A stretch of DNA of 64,000 bases from Apostichopus japonicus (Eukaryota; Echinodermata; Holothuroidea; Aspidochirotida; Stichopodidae): assembly GCF_037975245.1 (NCBI RefSeq), contig NC_092579.1, positions 24,349,166 through 24,413,165 of the forward strand. Direction: 5' to 3'. Each line of letters begins with the position of its first letter. Position 1 is the stretch's first letter. This document shows positions 53,401 to 63,319 of this stretch, piece after piece. Under the pieces are notes generated by a model. The model did no database searches. It saw nothing but the letters and a program-made list of their open reading frames with translations, and was not told the origin of the DNA. Both the position numbers and the translations under genes were made by a program.

Positions 53401-56400
53401 ATTCATGAGCCCAACTAGCTTGTTCAATTCTAGTAAAAAAAAAACATGAGATGTTGTGTATAAACCCCTCGTGGCATTTTGTAAAGCTATCTTTTTATGT
53501 ACTTGGAAATGTCTCAGCATTGAACTGAACAACTGTGTTCCAAAGTTATAAAGCTTAGTCGGAGATGAAAATCAAAAATATTATCGAAAAATACCAAAGT
53601 TCCTCATAGAAATGTCTGAAGGTAGCATATTGTATCAATTATTAAGAGATGTGTGACTTTGATGTGCTTACTGCAACAATAACCAGACAAAATTGTCTGC
53701 AAGTTTAACTGTACATGTAAACAAACTGTTCCTACTGTTATTTCGTTACATGACAATAAAGCCTAACCATGTTAAGCAACAAAGTGCCTTCATGTTTGCA
53801 AATATCATTACTTAACAGGCTAGCTATTGCGATATGAAAGGTTGATTCCTACAATGCACTGTTATAGGCACATGGTTTCTATCTCATTTCCAATGATGCA
53901 GGTTTTCGGAAGGAGCCATTGATGTTCATATAGCTGAGCACGAGGATTACCGTCGATTGAAGTCAACACATTCACAGCCTGTCTGTGCAACCTTACAGGA
54001 GTGCCTTGATATCTTCACACAAGAAGAAAAGGTTAGAACTTACAGCTGGCAAACAGATTTGTTTTCTTTGAGAAGTACAGCTTCATTGAGAGATGAACAA
54101 TTTGCACAAGATATAAGAATGTTGTTTATTCATGTTCTCCTGAATTTGATCTGGAGTTCATTTTGATTCCTTGCCGAAGGCAAAAGGGATGTATGTGATG
54201 GTGATTGCGTATATTTGTGTGTTTGGGTATGTATGTGACACTTGCTTGTAAACACAGTAGCTCAAAAAGTTAATGGTGGATTAACTCACCACTTCTCCTG
54301 ACAAATATTTGGCACCATCAGCTTTATGATCCCCCCCCACTCTAATCCCCCTCCCACCCCAACCATCCATTCACCCATTTACCTTGTCTCTATCTTTGTG
54401 GTTGTTATGGCTGTATAAAATCTCCCAGAGATTTGTTTTAGACAGTTGCAGAGCCAAACATTCACACAACGCAGATCAGATGTTCAATCATTGAATCAAG
54501 TATATTCAATGTCGGTTCTAGACGGTCATTCTGGACAATCTGGTGACAAAAGAAACATTAACAATAATATTTAACAGTCGTATGTGGAAAATGGATTCAA
54601 GAATAAACAATAATGACAATCATCAATGAACTACAAGAATACTTATAACCTTACACAAAATAAATCATCATGGAACAGAATTCTCACTGCAAATATCTAT
54701 AAACACAGTTAAAGCATATTCAAATACTAACTCCACAATGTTCTCCCTGTATTATATGACATAAAAACAAAACAGTAATTTTCATAGACAATATCATTCT
54801 TGAGTTATACTTGATATAATATGTTACATCAAAGGAGGTTTAAGGAGAAACAACTTACAGGAAGTTTTGGGCTTCAATCCTTCAAAACAAATACATGTCA
54901 ATCTTCATCTATTGTCATTGTGACAAATTAATTAGAATCAACCAGAAGCAAATAGAATAAAGGCTAGTTTAAACCAAGAACATTGCGCAGGGCATCTCAC
55001 ATGCAACAATGTTATCCACGCTTGACGACATGCATATCATTGACATACAACGTAAAACACAGCGTAACACGCATTGAAACAATCAGAAACTCGTTTACAA
55101 TAGCCTCTGCAGTATAGCCTCTGCAGTATCTATGATTCTTCTGATTAGTTTTAATACCAATTTGAACTATTGAGTCCTTATTGTTGTTTATCCTCAGCTC
55201 GCTGCAGACAATGCCTGGCAGTGCATGAACTGCCGTAAGCTACAGCAGTGCACCAAGAAGTTAAGTCTGTGGTCTCTCCCAGATATTCTCGTGGTACATC
55301 TCAAGCGGTTCAAACAGGTGTGAAGAATCTACACAATGCTTCTCTTGAATGAAATCTTCTTTTCTAGTTATTTTGCATTTTCATACCTATCAGGACGTAT
55401 CCTAGAAACTTTGCAATTTAAAAGTTCCATTACAGTACATAAACTCCTGATTGAAATATAAAGGAACAGATATTAACAGGAGAGATAGTTATTCGTACTC
55501 TTTGTTTAGTATGTAGTAAACCCAAGGATGTGTTAATGAATGTACTTGATCGTTTATGAAATGATCTCAACAAAGACCTTTAAGCCTTCGCTATAACAAA
55601 ATAAAGAAGAAATGGAAAATCCCTTTCGATGTTAGACCTGTTATTGGCAGGTTTCTCAAGGCCAATTGCAATGTTTGGTTATTTCACTTGTCTGTTCATG
55701 AGTGCTCCTTTTCGTAGTACTACAAACAAAACAGAAATGGTATTGATCACAAGGTGGTGAACATCACAAGTTCAACTCTGGCAGTGAACCACAGTCCACA
55801 GCAAGCAAGGAAGCATAAGATAATCTTGTTCTATCACGAATTTCTGTTGAATTTAAGCTCACCGTAGTCTAATGTAAGATAAACTACAAGTTCTTATAAA
55901 AGAAATCCTCATAAATTGTCTTTATCTGGAAGGAAGTACCTCTCCGATGGTGTAGTCAGAATTCATTTAAGAACAGAGGTTGTAAGCTCATCTTGTTTAA
56001 GCTGTAAATTGGAAGTTAACTATCACTGACCGGTAATGTTGTTATTATGTGAGTGTCTGTCTTTCTTACTACAATCTGGTAAGGCTATTAGATAACAACC
56101 TTTGACTTCATTACACTAAATAGAATTCTATTACTTGTTACAGTTGATCTTCATGTATCATATGAATTTCAGCCAAGCTTCACTTTGAAGTATATTATGT
56201 TTTAGAAGGTAGTGATCCATGTAAGACCATTCTTGTCTGCAAAATGCTGGTCATGATTTTACTGCTCATAAACTAAATTAAAAATGAAAGATGTGATTAG
56301 TGTTACAAAGATTTGGTCGATGATAAATCTTGGTTAGAATGCCAAAAGCTGTAACCTTTAGAATCGTGCCAGTGTTTTATGTGTGATACCCTGTGATTTG

Positions 56401-58855
56401 AGGTCAACAAATGTGTGAACCTTGTAAATACAGCCAACTGAAAAAGGGCAATGGTGGCATATGTAATACCTGGAGTATGTATTTATTATAATGACTGTAA
56501 TATGTACAAACCCATTGTCTTTTGAGGTTCAACCATCACAATCTAGAAATACTGAGAATTTGAAGAACCCTTAACATGAACAATCTTTGTGTGTTCATGG
56601 TGGATTGCTGTCATCATGAAGAAGACATTTATTGTGTGCTTGAAATCAATAATATAAATCAAATAATTTAGGTGTTTGCCTTCAGTACATCCTACTCAAA
56701 ATAAAATAGCTTACTACTAGTTATCCCCATAAAGAGGGCCAGTCAATGCTGACAGGATCATGAACATTGATTTACGTCCTGGTAGATTGCTTCTGGCATA
56801 AGATTTCAGTCTTGGTCACACTTTGTTCTTTGGTCTGTTTCAGACTTCCTCTTCTAGACATAAACTTTCAACGATGGTTCAGTTTCCTGTCGAGGGTCTC
56901 GACCTTTCCTCCTACGTGGAGCAAAACCAGAACCAAAACAACCAAGCCGGCTCCCAAAGTAAGATAAATTTGATCAACAATCTTACCAAATGGTCCCAGT
57001 GGAGGTCCTCTTCTGACCACAGACCTTCTACTACATCACAGGGCCCAGACTGTATGTATGACCTACATGCCGTATGCAACCATGTTGGTAACCTCAGTGG
57101 TGGACATTACACAGGTAAAGAAATATAACAGAGATACTTACACATTTAATGTTAAATCCAGAAATACTTAATCTAAAATTTCCAACTTTTAGCTGTGCAA
57201 ACATAATGTTTAATATTACTGTGGAACAGAAAAACCTAATAAGTACACTGCACAGTTAATGGCTGTTATGCTGAAAGTGTTATCTTGTACACTGTTTTGT
57301 ACTATTCATTCACTATACTACAGCCTTTGTTGCTCTACATATTTTATTACTACAATGTTACATACTTTATGACTACTATGTTACATATTTTATTAGTACA
57401 ATGTCTTATGTTTATTACTACTGTGTTACATATTATATTAGTACTGTGTTACATATTTTATTACTACTATGTTCCATAGATTCTAGATTTAATACACATG
57501 GTTAGGGGACACATCCTAGACAATTTATTTTTATTTCAATAAACTATTTAATTAATTGTTATTCATAGAAACATCTTTCTTTTGTCCTCAGCATATTGCA
57601 AGAACTCAACCAACAACCAGTGGTATCACTTTGACGATACAAAACTGACTTCTGTTTCGGAGGATTCAATCGCATCTAAAGGAGCCTACATACTATTCTA
57701 CCATCGTAGGAGTTCGTTCAGCACAAACACCATGGGACATTTTGACCATTGGTCAATGTATCATGACAATCTTAGTCTGTATTCAACACCAAATGACACT
57801 GTGCCCTCCTCTCCATCACACGGAGGACAGAATTCCCCTCCTCGTCAGGGCTACATCAACGGCTTTGGCTCCTTGAGACTCAGAGAGGTACGCAGCAAAG
57901 GCAAATGGAAGGAGCCGAAAGGAACGTGGAATGCTCGAATGTTGCACTCCCAGGACAGCCTAGATAGCGGGATAGTGATAAGTAATGGACAAGCAGGGCT
58001 GGACCCACATCAAGGTTGTACAAGACCTGCTCCCTCGAGTCCAAGAGAAATTGGTAATTGATCCCTGTGTAAAGCCATTGTGTTCATTCTTAAACATGTG
58101 TCTCCTGGACACAATGATTTACAAGAATATCTAACACATATTATGTTCATATTCTGGCAAATGCAAATTACTTCTCCAAGGGAAGTTAAGAAAGATTTGC
58201 TTACTAAGCCCAATGAGCCGTATTGTAGTGAAAATGTGATGAAATCATCTAACTGTATCATCCAGGTATGTTATGATGATTTCTATGGTGTTTCCTTTCT
58301 TCTGCTTGGAAGAAGTGAAGAAAATGCCAAACAAATTCTATCCCAATGACCTTGCTAACATTACAGTATAGTCACATTCAAAGTGAAATGGTCCAAATAA
58401 TTTATGTTTTGGATTACTTACCATCGACAGACAGTATAACGCAAGAACTCATAATTTAAAAGTTCTAGTGTTTTGTTGTTTGCCAATTTCTGGCAATTTT
58501 ACTAAACCAAGTTTTATTTAAACATGAGGTTCAATACATCATCGTTATCTAGGAAGTTGGCACTGGATAATTCCAATTATCTTTCTTGATTTTTCAATTC
58601 TTGATTTCACTTTTTGTTGTCTAGATTCATGCCATAGGTCTGCACTCTGTTACAGAGGAGGTAGGGCTTGCCTGTGTAAACATTCCTTACCTTTCCTAAG
58701 GGAATGCTTGCTTATGTTTTACTGCTTGTTTGTATCTTCTCACAGGTGATGACGGGGGTTTTTCAACCAGACCACATGTTCGAGTTTTGTCCGATAATTC
58801 CAGGACACTGGTGCATGCAGAAGTCTATCGCACAGTGCCAGAGTCAAGAATCTGA
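24770..58855 (+). CDS. Ubiquitin carboxyl-terminal hydrolase, USP31/USP43-like (11 coding exons, complete)
   Basis: Joined exons: 24770-26449, 39107-39439, 42472-42713, 43726-43837, 49756-49856, 51799-51879, 53902-54031, 55198-55317, 56844-57114, 57592-58053, 58746-58855. The sum is 3642 nt (1213 residues plus stop), with every junction GT/AG and in phase. It is a cysteine protease that removes ubiquitin. Cys box NHGNTCYMNAIIQCL has the nucleophile near residue 444; QHDAQEFLIWLLDNVHEDL follows. Zinc-finger pairs are CLNC (600/603) and CMNC (902/905). His box is GGHYT (H about 1021) and the third residue lies in FDDTKL (D1038/1039). A disordered Ser-rich region of about 430 residues precedes the catalytic domain and a Ser/Pro-rich tail follows it. 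The large finger insertion and NTDRLAEYF wording resemble USP31 and USP43; which of the two is closer cannot be decided here. Confidence 0.93.
26974..29805 (+). repeat. 2.83-kb tandem duplication, copy 1
   Basis: Starts atcggcacacgccatatacc and ends gagtggctagcatca. It is identical to copy 2 except for one base in a G run and one C/T difference (C at 29320) as far as I could compare. It lies in the first intron of the USP gene. There is no recognised gene inside; a 61-codon frame is present in both copies. Confidence 0.95.
29806..32638 (+). repeat. 2.83-kb tandem duplication, copy 2
   Basis: Directly abuts copy 1. It is 2833 bp versus 2832 bp because the G run is 14 rather than 13; T at 32153 replaces C at 29320. 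It ends at gctagcatca, after which the sequence becomes unique. Confidence 0.95.
32639..35229. other. Intron 1 of USP: unassigned stretch with opposing ORFs
   Basis: A 171-codon frame on the minus strand (33823-34338) overlaps a 100-codon frame on the plus strand (33978-34280). Neither is recognised, and only one at most could be real. The part at 33500-33960 is richer in CpG than its surroundings. Confidence 0.3.
35240..35660. repeat. 16-bp minisatellite
   Basis: Alternating units tatcaatagctagagg and taccgataggtagagt form a 32-bp higher-order repeat in the middle; outer units are more diverged. Confidence 0.85.
35661..39106. other. Remainder of USP intron 1
   Basis: AT-rich with homopolymer G and C runs (35822, 36560). 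No exon or element recognised. Confidence 0.35.
39107..39439 (+). CDS. USP exon 2: first zinc-finger CxxC
   Basis: Acceptor atttcag, donor agg|gtaggt. Phase 0 at both ends. It contains FHAQFRSSLKCLNCGQQSST followed by FEPFLCVSVPIP, the typical USP fingers entry. Confidence 0.92.
39440..42471. other. USP intron 2
   Basis: No credible exon or mobile element recognised; short ORFs only. Confidence 0.35.
42472..42713 (+). CDS. USP exon 3 (ubiquitin-like insertion region)
   Basis: Acceptor ccccacag, donor ag|gtacag. It encodes LVLCEVYADGFYRCFSDLQP, then DGDNIYAVEIP. This insertion between finger halves is typical of the larger USPs. Confidence 0.9.
42714..43725. other. USP intron 3
   Basis: Nothing recognisable apart from short shadow ORFs. 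Confidence 0.35.
43726..43837 (+). CDS. USP exon 4
   Basis: Acceptor ctccatag, donor agg|gtgagt. With the split Arg codon it reads RFGQPMAIEIDRNVNFNQLK. Confidence 0.85.
44244..46317. mobile_element. 2.07-kb non-autonomous inverted-repeat transposon with dispersed 14-bp motif
   Basis: Perfect 16-bp terminal inverted repeats: tatatggtcaattcca at 44244-44259 and its complement at 46302-46317. The interior holds nine exact copies of gtcacgcgagtcac plus one variant. A 343-bp segment is tandemly duplicated (44501-44843 and 44844-45190). No transposase frame is visible. The termini are tata-rich, so a TA or TATA target duplication is possible but cannot be separated from the repeat. Confidence 0.75.
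46764..47237. repeat. 33-bp tandem repeat, 3 copies, third interrupted
   Basis: gatgtcaggggtctgctagt plus ttgtccaaaatat starts at 46764, 46797 and 46830. The third unit is split by the MITE and resumes at 47205. Confidence 0.9.
46838..47204. mobile_element. hAT-like MITE, 367 bp
   Basis: Ends acaagggcgtaggaa and ttcctacgccact share an inverted ggcgtaggaa. It is flanked by an 8-bp duplication gatgtcag (46830-46837, 47205-47212) inside a unique phase of the 33-bp repeat, which makes the insertion point exact. Internally, gcaccaaattgcatct occurs twice. No coding capacity. Confidence 0.85.
47238..49755. other. USP intron 4, right part
   Basis: AT-rich with a short TA run near 47430. ORFs of up to 99 codons overlap on both strands and show no domain. 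Confidence 0.35.
49756..49856 (+). CDS. USP exon 5
   Basis: Acceptor ccctccag, donor ag|gtatag. It encodes GCSLRIGVCSDQNGNRSILT then a Cys/His-containing segment. It restores phase between exons 4 and 6. The preceding 5.9-kb intron holds two transposons. Confidence 0.75.
49960..51490. repeat. 20-bp minisatellite with higher-order structure
   Basis: The unit is tcatatgaactggttttgta with 19-bp variants and interspersed tcatgtgagatggtgttgta-type units. Blocks of about 300 bp recur as a whole (for example from 50136 and again from 50441). It lies in USP intron 5. Confidence 0.95.
51799..51879 (+). CDS. USP exon 6
   Basis: Acceptor taaatag, donor tt|gtgagt. It encodes MLQFTASKGEPPHIKAVVEW, followed by KEDLTH and the split Leu. 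Confidence 0.85.
51880..53901. other. USP intron 6
   Basis: Nothing recognised. Phrases such as ttacctgtctccccacaacc near 52095 also occur near 38640, so a dispersed repeat family is likely. Confidence 0.35.
53902..54031 (+). CDS. USP exon 7
   Basis: Acceptor gatgcag, donor aag|gttaga. It contains ATLQECLDIFTQEEK, the conserved USP segment L.ECL..F..EE that precedes the second zinc-finger pair. Confidence 0.92.
54032..55197. other. USP intron 7
   Basis: At 54168-54280 it contains the dispersed repeat beginning ttgccgaaggcaaaaggga, related to sequence at about 775 and 22690. The rest is unrecognised. Confidence 0.4.
55198..55317 (+). CDS. USP exon 8: second zinc-finger CxxC
   Basis: Acceptor cctcag, donor cag|gtgtga. 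It encodes NAWQCMNCRKLQQCTKKLSL then LPDILVVHLKRF, the standard USP motif (W.C..C.....A.KK....LP.IL..HLKRF). Confidence 0.95.
55318..56843. other. USP intron 8
   Basis: No exon or element recognised. Confidence 0.35.
56844..57114 (+). CDS. USP exon 9: catalytic His box
   Basis: Acceptor gtttcag, donor g|gtaaag. It begins with KLSTMVQFPVEGLDLSSYV and ends with YDLHAVCNHVGNLSGGHYT, which holds the catalytic His. Confidence 0.95.
57340..57480. repeat. Short AT-rich tandem repeat (about 25 bp)
   Basis: Degenerate units of tgttacatattttattacta type, about five, in USP intron 9. Confidence 0.7.
57592..58053 (+). CDS. USP exon 10: catalytic Asp and C-terminal tail
   Basis: Acceptor tcctcag. WYHFDDTKLTSV supplies the acidic residue and GAYILFYHRR ends the catalytic domain; a Ser/Pro/Gly-rich tail follows. 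The donor g|gtaatt at 58054 is weak. If unspliced, translation stops two codons later at a TGA (58059-58061), giving a shorter isoform. Confidence 0.9.
58746..58855 (+). CDS. USP exon 11: C-terminal end
   Basis: Acceptor ttctcacag. With the split Gly codon it reads GDDGGFSTRPHVRVLSDNSR, then VHAEVYRTVPESRI and TGA. The open phase-matched frame and good acceptor support it. An intron-retained end in exon 10 is the alternative. Confidence 0.7.
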
Positions 58856-60777
58856 ATACTGTGACCAAATATTCCGTATCGTCGAATGACTTCAGACTCA
58901 TCAAACTCATTATGCCAGTCTCTTCTTTGGTCTGAATTCTTTTGACCAGTTCCGCCATTTTGAGTACAGGGTTTTACCATTTTGAGTCCAGGGTTCCACC
59001 ATTTTGAGTACAGGGTGCAAGGTATTGTTAGTAGCATGTAACATCATGCACTGACAATCCTCATGCAGTGTGTTGTATTATTGCTTGTTACAGCTCGTGT
59101 GTACATCATTATCCCTGTGGTGGTTGGAGATGGTCAACATTAACTCATGTACAAATGAAATACCAGTCTATTCAATAGTGTCATTCCATTTTCAAAGAGA
59201 TCTTTATATAAGAGGAAAAAAACATGCTAGGTAGAATAAGTTTATTGCAACATTGTTTTTAAAACCTGGATTAATGTACTTGTCATTTTCATTTTTTTAT
59301 TGTTGATATTTTCTATATGATTCAATACAGAAAGTATATACTGTGAGTCTATGAATGTTACCTTATTTGTTTGTCTGTTTGTTTGTCTGTTTACAGTCTT
59401 AGAATTTTTTTTTTAAGTATGGCTGTGTCATGAGCTGAATCTTTCTCACATAATAATCACTTGGAAATTTCTTATCCATTTCACTCTTAACTGGTTTGAG
59501 TTGGTGCTTTTTATATGAATGTTGGGTCAGACTGTCGTGAAAACCTCTCAAAGAAATGTCCACGAGTCCGGCACGGAGGTAGTTTCATGCAAAAGTGTTG
59601 TTACTTTACAACAACAAAAACGTTTGGAGACGTTTGTGTTTAGCAGAAAGCACTTTTCTCTGGTACAAAAATATCTTACTTCATTCTCATGGACATTGCT
59701 TTTGGCTTTCCTTACAGTATGTGCTCGTTATTGTGTCTCCCAGGACTAGATTAATTATTTTAATTATAAAATTACAGTGTCTATTTACAATTTTAAAATA
59801 GATCCCTATTGAAAATGAACTGGAAAATGGTAAAAGAGATGATTTTTTGATGTAATAAGGCTGAGATAAAATTGTTTCTACAGTTATGATGGGAAAATAC
59901 ATTGCAGATGGGATATTTCATATGGGTGGAATTGGTGATCCCATTAATGTCAGTTAGTTTGGGTTCATTGTAAATCCTGTAATCATCTTCAGTATACATT
60001 TGATAGGAGAGGATGGGTCCCAACAATGCTGGATTATAGTTATCTATTCAGTCACATTTGACTGTGTTTTTAATCCATTCTGTGATTGGATATGACCTAT
60101 AACCATTGAGAGTACAGAAAACATGCTTGTCATCCCTTGCTTAAGGTTTGTTCAACAAACTAAATATCAATCTCGTCATATTGGTATGTTTTTCTTTCAC
60201 GAGGTGTTCTGGTATTTTCCTTTATTTGGCTTTTGTTTGTTTGTTTTGCTTTCTTCTTTGAATGTTTTTGGTAGTATGAATTAAAAGGAAGCAAGCTACA
60301 CTAGTACCATAGTGGAATTTTAAGCATTCCTGAACAAGTGCATACCAAATACTACAGCCTGTTTTAATATAACATTGTTCCAATTTGCAAATGACAGGTG
60401 AATTGATGTGTGCATTCCTTTCCCAGCTTAGAAGTATTCCAGTAGTCTAGAGAAATGAGTTGATAAAGTGGTGGGGTGGCATTTTCCATGCCCCAGTACT
60501 GTATACTGATTCATAATATCAGCAGGTGCAAGTTTGTTATCTAGGTTAATCCAACAGGTCCTTAAGCCATTACCATTGTGTTGTGTCTGCTGTGTTATGT
60601 TCATGTTGTCTTTTTCATCTAACTCTATTATGGTTTATGTGCACAGGTTGTATTGAATTAAATGTGTCCACAACCTAATGCTACAGTCTTTTACTTTACC
60701 AAGAAAATTGAATTTGTGTTCGAGGGTTATAATGCTTGATTGCAAAATGAGAAACCTGTCTTTTTTCTATGAATAAA
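58856..60777 (+). other. Probable 3' UTR of the USP transcript
   Basis: AT-rich non-coding sequence after the stop. The first convincing AATAAA that I picked out is at 60772-60777; another follows at about 61380. The end point is inferred. Confidence 0.35.
58954..59019. repeat. 22-bp tandem repeat, 3 copies, in the USP 3' UTR
   Basis: ccattttgagtacagggttt-type units start at 58954, 58976 and 58998. Confidence 0.85.
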
Positions 60778-62399
60778 GACATTCTAATTATGTTCTTGCT
60801 TTAGAGTATTAAACAGCTTGCAGGCCATGCTGATTCACACTAGTATATTAAGTACAAACCAGAAGGTTTTTGCCTTGAAGGGGTTTCCAGATTTCTGTTT
60901 TGTTTTGTCTGAGCACATCAACTAAACATCAGAGGTGAACAAAGCGCCAAGTTTATCGTTTCACTCACAAATGACTATTTTTTTAGTCAATTAAAATCTG
61001 CAATTTGAAGTTTATAACAGCGTGTACAGTTTATACACTATTGCAGAGACACATGGAAAAGGAAAGAGGCTACTGGATGGTTTATGTGTTTAACCTTTGA
61101 CACTTATTTCAACAGGTAACATTATTACATCACTTATCTTGCAATACTATCTCTCTGTTGCTGAATGGGTAGTTGTGCTGACTGGTTGCTAGCGATGCAG
61201 AATTGGCAACCAATGATAACTTAGCATTACAATGATGATTTTGAGATTTTGTTACTAAAATGATTATACCTTGGCATGCATTTTGGAAGAAATTGTTGTG
61301 ACTTGGTTGGATTCAAACTTTATGAAGATGGGAGGGACAAACGAGAGACACCCTCTGGGAGGTTTGGCTAGCAGTTTTCAATAAAGTCAGTCACTTCTAA
61401 GTGTCCTAATTTCCTCAATCAGTTTATAACTTTGAAATTAAGATTATTGTCCAAAAGGAATTATTTTTGACAAAACTGGCATTTGAAATGCATATCAAGT
61501 TCGTTGAGATATTTTTAATGGAGAGGTTGTTGATTTTATAACTGCCTGGGTCTTATCACGATAATCATAATAATAATAATGATCATCGTTTGCTGTTGTC
61601 TTTTATAGCTTTTAAAGAATTGAATCTTGAATATATCTTGATTTGTCAATGTGTGTTTAGCACAATAATCTGTATTCACATGTATATTGGACAAGTAAAG
61701 GGGTTACTCTATATCAAGTATTCATTAATTGTGCTACTTAATACCAATTATCATGAGTTGTACAGAGATGGATTGGCATGTAACATTATTTATACTATAG
61801 GCTTACTCTGTTTCTGCAACCCATTATTCTATACTTTACAATGGAATGAAATAGAATGCTATGCAAGATGTGATTGTGATTCAATAATAGTATTTCAAAT
61901 TTATTCATAATGATTGTCGTGGATTTTTCAGATTTACATCGGCTGACATCAAATGACCTTTGACCCCACAAAAGCATTGCAGATATAACTTGCATTATAT
62001 AGCAATGTCACATGACACTTTTCACAGGGGAAATAGTCGAAAACATGTAAACTTTCATCAGGGTTGATCCTTCTGCACTGTGGGATAGATTCATGATCTT
62101 TCGTTTTGTCGGGAAGAAATTGGTAATTTCAGATAAGATGTACAATGATGACACGATAATCAAAATAAATACAATTTTATTCTCTGTATTTAGATCTGTA
62201 AATCCTATGCCTAAACATAATATTTCTGCGATCTCAGATGATCATTCTTTGACAGAGTCAGTAGCTGTAACTCTCGTAGAATAAACTAACCGCAACTTAA
62301 CCAAGTTCAATAGACCACATTTGATATCTACAGTAAAACTCTGTTTGTCAGAACTGGTTGAGACTACCGATAGGTGGTATATAAGAAATCAGCTTGCCA
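60778..62399. other. Intergenic sequence
   Basis: No gene recognised. A 106-codon AT-rich frame at 61590-61910 has no visible domain. The shared repeat leader (agattcatgatctttcgttt and cgggaagaaattgg) is at 62085-62122. Confidence 0.4.
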
Positions 62400-62419
62400 A
62401 TTCCGTACTTTTTATTCAA

Positions 62420-63150
62420 TATTTAATGATATCAGTTATTAGTTAATGATATCACTAAATCGATCGATGATATTATTAAATATTCAAAAATATCTTTCGT
62501 TATTTTTTGATATCTTAACTTAATTTAAAATATCATTTATTGATGAGCTGCAGGATAGTTGTTGATATCATAATTTCTTTCATTGATATCACTTATCGAA
62601 TCGTTGATATCACAAGTTCTTTGGTATCTAATAATTGACTAATTCAAGATATCATCAGTTTACATCAAGATATGTATCATGTATGTATGTGTTTTCGATC
62701 CTCCTGCAAGCAGGAACTCGCGAAGAAGCCTCAATGGCATATCAAAGCCGCAAGCTGACCGAAGCCAGTCTCTTAGATTCATATTTAACGTCCATGATTA
62801 TGAATTGTCAACAACTCTGTAACTGGATGACATACATTAATCTGGGAGGGACTCGAACCGGGAACCTTATGATTGGAAGGCACCATGTCATGAATTGATT
62901 TACCAATATCTTTAATTAAGTTAATGATATCGATAAATACGACGTACATATCACAAATTGAGCCATATTCAATGGATAACATCATTAAGTCAGCCATATA
63001 TAATAATGGCACTAAACATAAAATAAGCAAAACATAATTTATGATATCACTCATTGATTTATTGATATCATGAAAAGGATATGATTAAATAAATTCATGA
63101 TATATTTAATGAAACAAAATAGTGATATCAACATTAATATTCATGATATA
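62420..63150. repeat. 20-21-bp-period array with gatatc core, interrupted by a SINE
   Basis: The core tgatatca or near variants starts at 62428, 62448, 62469, 62489, 62509, 62529, 62564, 62585 and 62606, then continues to the right of the SINE (for example about 63043 and 63064). The spacing is 20-21 bp; other bases vary. Confidence 0.8.
62690..62905 (-). mobile_element. tRNA-derived SINE, minus strand
   Basis: On the minus strand a perfect B box ggttcgagtcc (complement of 62849-62859) and a weak A box upstream precede a body containing cgcgagttcctgcttgcagg. The higher GC content contrasts with the array it interrupts. Confidence 0.6.
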
Positions 63151-63319
63151 ATTAAATGGTTAGTAAAACATAAAACGACTTCCCATAGATCCGCGGCACA
63201 TTCGACTGCACTGGTTCTGCTGGTCGTGTCCATAGAACAATTATTTTATTGTTGTAGGTGGCCATCTTGAACTTTCTGCGTTTGACCACAATGTTCTATT
63301 TTAAATGTTGACAGTCGAT

